Assembly (NCBI RefSeq): GCF_001634625.1
Contig: NZ_LRSE01000005.1
Span: 1 to 64,000 of the forward strand
DNA length: 64,000 nucleotides
Source of the DNA: Croceicoccus bisphenolivorans
Lineage (GTDB): Bacteria > Pseudomonadota > Alphaproteobacteria > Sphingomonadales > Sphingomonadaceae
Direction: 5' to 3'
Both the position numbers and the translations under genes were made by a program. Below, piece by piece: positions 57,228-64,000 of the stretch (the first letter of the stretch is position 1; every line of letters begins with the position of its first letter). A model generated the notes under the pieces. That model worked only from the letters and a program-made list of their open reading frames with translations. It was not told the origin of the DNA and made no database searches.

Positions 57228-58640
57228 ATGACCCACAGCTTCCACCCAACTGTCCTGCGTGAATACGATATCCGCGGGATCATCGGCGAAACGCTGGGGC
57301 CGGACGACGCCCGCGCCATCGGGCGCAGCTTCGGCACCCTGCTGCGCCGCGCGGGGGGCAAGAAGGTCGCTATCGGTTACGACGGCCGCGTCAGTTCCCC
57401 CATCCTCGAACATGCGCTGTGCGAAGGGCTGACCGCGACCGGCTGCGATGTCGTGCGCGTGGGCATGGGGCCGACGCCGATGCTCTATTACGCGGAAGCC
57501 TCAGCCGAAGATGTGGATGGCGGCATTCAGATAACTGGCAGCCACAATCCCCCCAATTACAATGGCTTCAAGATGGTATTTCAGGGTCGGCCGTTCTTCG
57601 GGGCGGACATCCTCGGGCTTGGCGAAATGTCGGCGGCCGGCGACTGGCTCGACGGGTCGGGCACGGTCGAGGTCCGCGAGATCATGGATGAATATATCGA
57701 GCGGCTCCTCGCCCCCCTCGCCACTTTGGACGCGGCAGGCAAGGATCGGTTGTCCGCTCTTCGAATCGGGTGGGACGCGGGGAACGGCGCGGCGGGGCCG
57801 GCCATCGAAGCGCTGGTCACCAAGCTTCCAGGGGAGCACTTTACCCTCTTCACCGATGTCGACGGGAATTTTCCTAATCATCATCCAGATCCTACCGAGG
57901 AGAAGAATCTCGCCGACTTGCGTGCGCTTGTCGCGGACAAGAACCTCGACTTCGGACTGGCTTTCGACGGTGACGGCGACCGGATCGGCGCGATCGATGG
58001 CGAAGGGCGGGTCATTTGGGGCGATCAGCTCCTGATGATCTATGCCGAGGACCTGCTGAAGCTTGTCCCCGGTGCCACCATCATAGCGGACGTGAAGGCC
58101 AGCCGGGCGCTCTACGACCAGATTGCCGAACATGGCGGCCAGCCGCTGATGTGGAAGACCGGCCACTCGCTGATTAAGTCCAAAATGAAGGAAACTGGTG
58201 CCCCGCTGGCCGGAGAGATGAGCGGGCACGTGTTCTTCGCGCACGAATACTACGGTTTCGACGATGCGCTCTACGCCGGTATCCGCCTGCTTGTGGCCAG
58301 TGCCCGGCTGGGTAAGTCGGTGACGGAACTGCGCGGCGCGATGCCGGACATGATCAATACGCCGGAAATGCGGTTTCAGGTGGACGAGAGCCGCAAGTTC
58401 GCCGTGATCGACGAGGTGAAGGACCGGCTGAAGGACAGCCCTGACGAGGTGAACGCGACCGACGGGGTGCGGGTTACCAATGCGGACGGCTGGTGGCTGC
58501 TGCGCGCTTCCAACACGCAGGACGTGCTGGTCGCCCGCGCAGAGAGCGATAGCGAGGAAGGGCTGGCCCGCCTGATGGACCAGATCGACGGGCAACTGGC
58601 GCTATCGGGGCTGGAACGCGGGCCGCAGGCGGCTCATTGA
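57228..58640 (+). CDS. Phosphomannomutase/phosphoglucomutase
   Basis: 470 residues. Alpha-D-phosphohexomutase: the phosphoserine loop is ITGSHNPPNYNG, the metal loop FDGDGDRIGA, the sugar loop GEMSGHVFF and the phosphate loop RASNTQDVLV. It interconverts 1- and 6-phosphates of mannose and/or glucose for exopolysaccharide and lipopolysaccharide precursors. ManB/PgmG/AlgC-type; the substrate cannot be settled from sequence. Confidence 0.92.
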   Translation: MTHSFHPTVLREYDIRGIIGETLGPDDARAIGRSFGTLLRRAGGKKVAIGYDGRVSSPILEHALCEGLTATGCDVVRVGMGPTPMLYYAEASAEDVDGGIQITGSHNPPNYNGFKMVFQGRPFFGADILGLGEMSAAGDWLDGSGTVEVREIMDEYIERLLAPLATLDAAGKDRLSALRIGWDAGNGAAGPAIEALVTKLPGEHFTLFTDVDGNFPNHHPDPTEEKNLADLRALVADKNLDFGLAFDGDGDRIGAIDGEGRVIWGDQLLMIYAEDLLKLVPGATIIADVKASRALYDQIAEHGGQPLMWKTGHSLIKSKMKETGAPLAGEMSGHVFFAHEYYGFDDALYAGIRLLVASARLGKSVTELRGAMPDMINTPEMRFQVDESRKFAVIDEVKDRLKDSPDEVNATDGVRVTNADGWWLLRASNTQDVLVARAESDSEEGLARLMDQIDGQLALSGLERGPQAAH

Positions 58641-59002
58641 TTCGTGCAGTGCAGCATGGATATCGGGCGGCGTTAGGTCGTCCGAATCCGGACAAAAGTA
58701 TGTAAAATACACAAAGTGTGTCTAAATTAAATGCAGCTTTCCAAGGGCTTATATTTTTCTGAAACCTGATTCAGGTGATAACCCCTTGATTTTGGGTGCT
58801 TACTGACATCATTGCAAAAAAGTCATCAACAAGTGTCTTTTTCGCAGTTGCAATGCGGCGTGTTGCGGTGCACAAAGAACCTGCCTTTCAGGCATCCTCT
58901 CCCAAACTTAAATGGCCCGGCTGGCTTGTCCTGCCGGGCCTTTTTTCTGTTCCGATGCAGGTTTCGGCACGGCAAGCGCGGTTCGCGCGTTAGGATCGGA
59001 CG
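58641..59002. other. Intergenic region with palindrome and possible small RNA
   Basis: 362 bp without a protein gene, AT-rich at 58679-58800. It holds a perfect 13-nt palindrome ACCTGATTCAGGT (58764-58776), a hairpin GCCTTTCAGGC near 58883, the pyrimidine-rich CATCCTCTCCC, and a strong terminator. The terminator is 274 bp after the preceding stop, farther than usual, which suggests an independent transcript in between. Confidence 0.5.
58914..58946 (+). terminator. Rho-independent terminator
   Basis: GGCCCGG (58914-58920) pairs with CCGGGCC (58934-58940) around a 13-nt loop, followed by six T. Serves the phosphomutase gene or a small RNA just before it. Confidence 0.85.
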
Positions 59003-61450
59003 ATGTCCGCTACGCGCCCGATTCCCACGATAATCGATGACTGGTTCGCCGGGCGCGGCTGGCGGTTGCGCAGGCACCAGGCGGAAATGCTGGCCGCCGA
59101 CGATGCGCGGATGAGCGCGCTACTCACTGCCGATACCGGGGCCGGCAAGACGCTGGCCGGGTTCCTGCCGACGATCGCTGCCTTTACATCCGAACGAGCG
59201 GGCGGGCAGCCGCCGGAGGGGCTCCACACCCTCTACGTCTCGCCACTGAAGGCGCTGGCGACCGACGTGCAGCGCAACCTGATGACCCCGATCGCGGAGA
59301 TGGGGCTGGACATCAGGGTGGAGAGCCGGACCGGCGACACGCCATCCCAGAAAAAGGCACGACAGCGCGCCCGCCCGCCGCATGTCCTGCTGACGACGCC
59401 GGAATCGCTTTCGCTCCTGCTGTCCTATCCGGAAAGCTTCACCATGTTCGCCGGCCTGCAGCGGATCGTGATCGACGAGATCCATGCCTTCGCCACCGGC
59501 AAGCGCGGCGATCTGCTCGCCCTGTCATTGGCGCGCTTGCAGGCGATTGCCCCCGACATGCGCCGGATCGGCCTGTCGGCGACGGTTTCCGATCCCGAGC
59601 AATACCGCGAGTGGCTGGCGCCGTGGGGCGATATCGAAAGCGTGGCGCATGTCATCGGCGAGCCGGGCGCGGAGCCGGTGATCGACATCCTGCTGCCGGA
59701 GGAGGAGCGCGTGCCTTGGGGCGGGCATGCCGCCGCCTGGGCCGTGCCGCAACTTTACGAGGAGATACGCCGCAACAAGACGACGCTGATCTTCACCAAC
59801 ACGCGGTTTCTGGCCGAATATATCTTCCAGCTGCTGTGGGACGTGAACGACGATGTTCTGCCCATCGGCATCCATCACGGTTCGCTGTCCGTGGAGGCGC
59901 GGCGCAAGGTGGAAGGCGCGATGGCGCGGGGCGAACTGCGCGCGCTTGTGGCCACGGCCAGCCTCGACCTTGGTGTCGACTGGGGCGACATCGATTGCGT
60001 GGTCCAGATGGGCGCACCCAAGGGATCGTCGCGCCTTTTGCAGAGGATCGGGCGGGCCAATCACCGGCTAGATCAGGCGAGCCGGGCCATCCTTGTTCCC
60101 GGCAACCGGTTCGAGTTCCTGGAAGCGCAGGCGGCAAAGGATGCGGTTGAGGAAGGCGTGCGTGACGGAGAGGATTTCCGCCCCGGCAGCCTCGACGTGC
60201 TGGCCCAGCATGTCATGGCCTGCGCCTGTGCCGCACCGTTCAGCGAAGCAGCGCTGCTGCGCGAAATACGCTCCAGCCTGTCCTATGCCAGGGTGGACGA
60301 GGCGGTGTTCGCGCGAGTGGTGAACTTCGTCGCCGATGGCGGCTATGCCCTGCGTGCCTATGACCGGTTCAAGCGGATCACGCGGGAAGATGACGGGGAA
60401 GGTGGCTTCGTGTGGCGCCTGACACACCCTGAACAGGCCGTGCGGCACCGTCTTAACGCCGGTATCATCGTCGATAGCGAGATGCTGACAGTGCGGTTTC
60501 GCAACGGACGCTCGCTGGGCAAGGTGGAGGAGCGGTTTGCCGCAGCGTTGCGGCCCACCGATACGTTCCAGTTCGCAGGACTTAGCCTGGAGGTGGAGGC
60601 AATCCGCGAAAGCGAAGTCATAGTCCGCGCGGCAAAGAAGTCCGCGATGATCCCGAGTTATGGCGGGGCACGCATGCCGCTGACCACGCATCTGGCGCGG
60701 CGGGTGCGGGCCATGCTGGTCGACCGTGCGGGCTGGGCGCGCTTTCCCGATGATGTGCGCGAATGGCTGGAGGTGCAGGACTGGCGTTCGCGCCTGCCGG
60801 GGCCGGACGAACTGCTGGTCGAAAGCTTCCCCCATGCGCAGCGGGAATACACCGTGTTCTATACTTTCGAGGGGTGGAACGCGAACCAGTCGCTCGGCAT
60901 GCTTGTCACGCGGCGGATGGAGGAACGGGGCCTTTCGCCGATGGGTTTCGTGGCCAACGATTATTCTCTCGCAGTCTGGGGCCTGAAGCCGATCGCCGAT
61001 CCCGTTTCCGTCCTGTCACCCGACATCATGGCCCACGAATTCGTCGACTGGGTGCAGGAATCGCACTTGCTGCGACGCGCTTTTCGGGAGGCTGCTGTGA
61101 TCGGTGGGCTGATTGAACGGCAACAACCCGGCAAGCGCAAGACCGGCAGGCAGGTCACATTCAGCACCGACCTCATCTACGATGTGTTGAAAAAGTACGA
61201 ACCCGATCATGTGCTGATCGAGGCGGCCTGGGCAGAAGCGCGAACGCGTATGACCGATGTGGGGCGCCTTGCCGATGTGCTTGAACGCGCGGCTGATCAA
61301 CTCGTCCATGTGCGGCTGGAGCGGGTCAGTCCGCTGGCCGTGCCGGTAATGGTGGTGATCGGGCGGGAGACTTTGCCCGCTGGCTCCGCCGACGATGATT
61401 TGCTGCTGGAAGCCGAGAGTCTGGGTGGTTTGGCGATGCGCCCGGATTAG
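59003..61450 (+). CDS. Ligase-associated DEXH-box (Lhr-type) helicase
   Basis: 815 residues. An SF2 helicase of the Lhr-core branch that in many bacteria lies beside a DNA ligase, an exonuclease and a phosphoesterase and serves DNA repair. Motifs: TADTGAGKTLAG (Walker A), VIDEIHAFA (DEIH), LSATVSD (III), ATASLDLGVDWGDIDCVVQM (V) and RIGRANHR (VI), then the Lhr winged-helix and C-terminal domains. Its usual partners are not adjacent here. Start ATG 59003. Confidence 0.88.
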   Translation: MSATRPIPTIIDDWFAGRGWRLRRHQAEMLAADDARMSALLTADTGAGKTLAGFLPTIAAFTSERAGGQPPEGLHTLYVSPLKALATDVQRNLMTPIAEMGLDIRVESRTGDTPSQKKARQRARPPHVLLTTPESLSLLLSYPESFTMFAGLQRIVIDEIHAFATGKRGDLLALSLARLQAIAPDMRRIGLSATVSDPEQYREWLAPWGDIESVAHVIGEPGAEPVIDILLPEEERVPWGGHAAAWAVPQLYEEIRRNKTTLIFTNTRFLAEYIFQLLWDVNDDVLPIGIHHGSLSVEARRKVEGAMARGELRALVATASLDLGVDWGDIDCVVQMGAPKGSSRLLQRIGRANHRLDQASRAILVPGNRFEFLEAQAAKDAVEEGVRDGEDFRPGSLDVLAQHVMACACAAPFSEAALLREIRSSLSYARVDEAVFARVVNFVADGGYALRAYDRFKRITREDDGEGGFVWRLTHPEQAVRHRLNAGIIVDSEMLTVRFRNGRSLGKVEERFAAALRPTDTFQFAGLSLEVEAIRESEVIVRAAKKSAMIPSYGGARMPLTTHLARRVRAMLVDRAGWARFPDDVREWLEVQDWRSRLPGPDELLVESFPHAQREYTVFYTFEGWNANQSLGMLVTRRMEERGLSPMGFVANDYSLAVWGLKPIADPVSVLSPDIMAHEFVDWVQESHLLRRAFREAAVIGGLIERQQPGKRKTGRQVTFSTDLIYDVLKKYEPDHVLIEAAWAEARTRMTDVGRLADVLERAADQLVHVRLERVSPLAVPVMVVIGRETLPAGSADDDLLLEAESLGGLAMRPD

Positions 61451-61483
61451 ATCAGGGCGATCGGCCATTTACGCGCCGCAACG

Positions 61484-61510
61484 AAAAAGGGCGGACCGTT
61501 CGGCCCGCCC
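61484..61510 (-). terminator. Terminator of the exb operon
   Basis: On the minus strand GGGCGGGCCG and CGGTCCGCCC form a stem (one mismatch) closed by a two-base loop and followed by TTTTT (61488-61484). It lies 28 bp after the last exbD gene. Confidence 0.8.
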
Positions 61511-61537
61511 TCTTCACATAGGCAATCGTGAGATCGC

Positions 61538-62005
61538 TTATTCGGTATGGGTCGTGGGGTTGATACCCATCGGACCAGCCGCGAAATCGCGGTACTGTTC
61601 GTTGCCGACGAAGCCGAACTTCGTCGCGCCCGATCCCTTGATGATCTTCAGAACGCTGGCCGAAAGTTCGTAGCTTGCGAACTCCTCGGGCTGGAACTGG
61701 AGTTCCGGTTCGGTCGGCATCGCCAGCGACTGCTGAAGCGTTGCGACGAACTGGTTTTCGTTCAAGGGCGTGCCGTTCCAGAGGATCAGCCCGTCCTGGG
61801 TGAGAACGACCTTGTTCTTGATCGGGTCCATCACGACTTCCGACGGGACATCGGAAGGAGCCGGAAGATCGATGCTGACCGCGTGAGTCGCCACCGGGAT
61901 CGAGAGGATGAAGATGATGAGCATACAGAGCATGACGTCGATAAGCGGCGTCGTGTTCATTTCCATCATCGGCGAGCCGTCATCCTTGCCGCCTGACATT
62001 GCCAT
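61538..62005 (-). CDS. exbD: ExbD/TolR-family biopolymer transport protein (second copy)
   Basis: 155 residues. One N-terminal membrane helix (VMLCMLIIFILSIPVA) carries the essential Asp just before it (TTPLIDVML); the rest is periplasmic (DLPAPSDVPSEVVMDPIKNK). With ExbB it uses proton flow to energise TonB. Last gene of the operon, 29 bp after the first exbD. Confidence 0.88.
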   Translation of the reverse strand: MAMSGGKDDGSPMMEMNTTPLIDVMLCMLIIFILSIPVATHAVSIDLPAPSDVPSEVVMDPIKNKVVLTQDGLILWNGTPLNENQFVATLQQSLAMPTEPELQFQPEEFASYELSASVLKIIKGSGATKFGFVGNEQYRDFAAGPMGINPTTHTE

Positions 62006-62034
62006 GGAATGTCTCCTTTATCTTGGTTGCGGCG

Positions 62035-62565
62035 TTAGCCGGCCGGGTCGACCGGCGTCGAGATGAAGCCGACGGTCGGGTAACCGGCGGTCTGAATCTG
62101 GTAGATCGTGCCGGCCACGCACTTCCACGGGGTGTTAACGTCACCGCGGATGTGGACTTCGGGGATCTTTTCCGGATCTTCCGCCAGCGCCTCGATACCA
62201 CCCTCGCGCTTGATGATCGCGTCGAGGCGGTCGAACGCCTTCTTGTTCAACTCGGCCGAATCGACCGGGGTTGCGCCGATGTAAACGCGGCATTCGCCGT
62301 TGCGCACCGCGCCGCGGTAGCCCGGTTCACCCGGGCTGATGCCATTTGCGTCCGTCGCCGTGATGGAGATCGAGAGGTTCTCGACCTTGTCTTTCGATTC
62401 CTCGGAAACGAGGATCGGCACCTTCAGCTGCTCGATCGACTGGATCGCGACCGGGACCGCGATCAGGAAGATGATCAGCAGAACCAGCATCACGTCGACG
62501 AGCGGCGTGGTGTTGATATCCGACATGGGCGTTTCAGCGCCGCCGGATCCCGCAGATATCGCCAT
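62035..62565 (-). CDS. exbD: ExbD/TolR-family biopolymer transport protein (first copy)
   Basis: 176 residues. Same topology as the next gene with INTTPLVDVMLVLLIIFLI (Asp in TPLVD) and a longer periplasmic domain that contains PVDSAELNKKAFDRLDAI and ends PVDPAG. Two different ExbD proteins in one operon are common in sphingomonads and other alphaproteobacteria; a mixed dimer is plausible. Confidence 0.88.
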   Translation of the reverse strand: MAISAGSGGAETPMSDINTTPLVDVMLVLLIIFLIAVPVAIQSIEQLKVPILVSEESKDKVENLSISITATDANGISPGEPGYRGAVRNGECRVYIGATPVDSAELNKKAFDRLDAIIKREGGIEALAEDPEKIPEVHIRGDVNTPWKCVAGTIYQIQTAGYPTVGFISTPVDPAG

Positions 62566-62686
62566 TATCTCATCCTATCTCGTACTTTGCCCGAAAGCCG
62601 GGCCTTCATGCCTGAAAGGCTCCCTGCCGCCGTAGCGGGAGGGAGGGACGCGGTATCGCCTGACGCCGCGCCCCTTTCACGTACGC

Positions 62687-63478
62687 TTACTTCTTGACCG
62701 GAGCGCCGGCAGCCGTGGTTGCCGGAGCGGGCTTCTTGGCAGCCGCAGCAACGACGGCCGGCTTCACGGCGCCGCCCGAGTTGATGTTGGCCAGAACGTC
62801 CGTCGAGAAGCCCGACAGGTGCTCTGCGATACGCTTGTTGCGAGCCTGCAGGTAGTTGTAGGCAAGCACGGCCGGAACGGCGACGAGCAGGCCGAGCGCG
62901 GTCATGATCAGAGCTTCACCGACGGGGCCGGCGACCTTGTCGATCGAGGCCGAACCGGCGATGCCGATCGCGATCAGTGCGCGGTAGATGCCGACCACGG
63001 TACCGAACAGACCGATGAACGGTGCGGTCGCACCGACGGTTGCGAGGAACGGAAGGCCACCGGCAAGGCGGGCGTTGATCAGCGCTTCGGAACGAGCGAG
63101 CGAGCCGTGCAGCCAGTCGTGGGCTTCGAGGCTGTCGGTCATCTTGGCGTGCTGTTCTTCAGCGGCGATGCCGTCATCGACGATCTGGCGATAGGCCGAG
63201 TTCTTTTCCAGCTTGCCGGCGCCTTCGCGCAGCGAACCGGCGCGCCAGAAAGTGGTGCGGATTTCGCGGCCCTGGCGAAGAATCTTGTTCTGTTCGAAGA
63301 ACTTCGTGAACAGGATGTAGAACGAGCCGAACGACATGATGCCGAGAATGACGACCGTTGCGTAGGCGATGAAACCGCCCTGTTCCAGTGCTTCGGCAAA
63401 GCCGAACTTGTTCTGCGGAGCCGCTTCGGCGGCTGCGGCCATGATTTCGATGAGCATTACGGGATATCCTTCAATCAA
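62687..63478 (-). CDS. exbB: ExbB/TolQ-family proton channel protein
   Basis: 263 residues. Three membrane helices: YATVVILGIMSFGSFYILF, LATVGATAPFIGLFGTVVGI and ALIMTALGLLVAVPAVLAYN, the last two with the conserved Thr of the channel. The C-terminus is Ala/Pro/Lys-rich (KKPAPATTAAG). Forms the pentamer around ExbD. Precedes the exbD genes on the minus strand. Confidence 0.92.
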   Translation of the reverse strand: MIEGYPVMLIEIMAAAAEAAPQNKFGFAEALEQGGFIAYATVVILGIMSFGSFYILFTKFFEQNKILRQGREIRTTFWRAGSLREGAGKLEKNSAYRQIVDDGIAAEEQHAKMTDSLEAHDWLHGSLARSEALINARLAGGLPFLATVGATAPFIGLFGTVVGIYRALIAIGIAGSASIDKVAGPVGEALIMTALGLLVAVPAVLAYNYLQARNKRIAEHLSGFSTDVLANINSGGAVKPAVVAAAAKKPAPATTAAGAPVKK

Positions 63479-63541
63479 ATTGGCTATGTTTGGTTCAAAG
63501 AGGGATTGGCCGGGTGCATGGGATGTGCGCCCGGCCCTTGA

Positions 63542-64000
63542 TCAATTGAGCTGGTAGACGATCGTCGTGCTGTACGAACCCGAAGTCGGGTTGCCGTCAC
63601 GATCGAGCGCCGGATTGAAGCGGGCATAGCGGCGCATACCGTCGCAAGCACCTTCGTCGAGCGAAGACGATCCGCTGGAACTGGTCACCGAGCAATCGCT
63701 GACGCGGCCACTCGAATCGACGACGACGCGAACGCCGACGCGGCCTTCTTCCTCGTTACGCAGGGCGCGACTGGGATAGTTTTCCTGGATTCGGCCAGCC
63801 CAGCGACGCTGGTTGTCCGGCGTGGCGCCACGGGCCTGCGAAGGCGCGGGCGGCGGGGCGGGAGCCGGCGGCGGAACGCGCAGCACGGGCGGAGCCGGCG
63901 GCGGGATCGTCGGGATCGTCTGGATCGGCGGCGCGGGGCGCGTGATCTGGACCATCGGGGGAGGGGCAACCGGCGGCGGCGGCAGGACCGGAGCATCTTC
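63542..64000 (-). CDS. tonB: Energy transducer TonB (5' part outside the window)
   Basis: The open frame continues without stop to the window edge, so the N-terminal anchor is missing. The visible part starts with a proline-rich linker (PVLPPPPVAPPPM, PPPAPAPPPAPSQ) that spans the periplasm and ends in the TonB C-terminal domain (NYPSRALRNEEEGRVGVRV, then ARFNPALDRDGNPTSGSYST). It couples the ExbBD motor to outer-membrane receptors. First gene of the tonB-exbB-exbD-exbD operon. Confidence 0.9.
   Translation of the reverse strand, partial: EDAPVLPPPPVAPPPMVQITRPAPPIQTIPTIPPPAPPVLRVPPPAPAPPPAPSQARGATPDNQRRWAGRIQENYPSRALRNEEEGRVGVRVVVDSSGRVSDCSVTSSSGSSSLDEGACDGMRRYARFNPALDRDGNPTSGSYSTTIVYQLN

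Overview
The window looks like a chromosomal segment of a GC-rich alphaproteobacterium, most likely of the order Sphingomonadales (Erythrobacter/Novosphingobium/Croceicoccus-like). This rests on the gene repertoire: a MipZ division ATPase, a petABC cytochrome bc1 operon, a TonB-ExbB-ExbD-ExbD operon, a DUF3422 protein, a ligase-associated Lhr-type helicase, a DUF3297 protein and many TonB-receptor-like sequences. Species-level assignment cannot be made from the sequence alone.

Layout. 1-3.0 kb is a low-GC, gene-poor stretch: a LuxR/FixJ-type regulator with a degenerate receiver, then an insertion-sequence graveyard (an IS6-family end, the 3' end of an IS5-family transposase gene, and a nearly complete IS6-family element with a frameshifted transposase), closed by tRNA-Val(CAC). 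3.2-13 kb is core metabolism: a LysR regulator divergent from a valine-degradation operon (mmsA, an I78-like lipoprotein, isobutyryl-CoA dehydrogenase, 3-hydroxyisobutyryl-CoA hydrolase, enoyl-CoA hydratase, mmsB), then der and a BaiN-type flavoprotein. 13-18.6 kb (minus strand) is an acetate/short-chain-acid style system: a DUF4212 small subunit, a sodium/solute symporter and a CrbS-like hybrid kinase that carries its own symporter-like domain. 18.7-36.3 kb is housekeeping: exonuclease plus CBS/DUF294 protein, PilZ, nadE, gltX, glnD, lgt, a MidA-like methyltransferase and petABC.

36.5-51.3 kb is accessory DNA. A tRNA-Gly(TCC) gene is the attachment site of a 7.1-kb integrative element bounded by imperfect att copies and by an identical 19-nt G-rich repeat. 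The element encodes a tyrosine integrase, small HTH/excisionase-like proteins, a split primase (CHC2-like N domain plus Toprim-DUF927 helicase) and no evident cargo. Two clusters of a TGGGAACA octamer flank the replication genes and look like iterons. Directly beyond its right att lies a chimeric reading frame that joins the N-terminal part of a second integrase to a TonB-receptor barrel without signal peptide or plug. DUF218 and S1/P1-nuclease-like exported proteins and a large SF2 helicase follow. This region is best read as stacked, partly deleted genomic islands.

51.3-64 kb returns to core genes: an ABC-F ATPase, an HNH protein, DUF3422, panC, mipZ with a J-domain protein, a phosphomannomutase/phosphoglucomutase, the Lhr-type helicase, and the exbD-exbD-exbB-tonB operon on the minus strand (tonB runs off the window).

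The most unusual items are the iteron-flanked cryptic element, the integrase/TonB-receptor chimera, a possible small RNA upstream of the helicase, and the degenerate response regulator.
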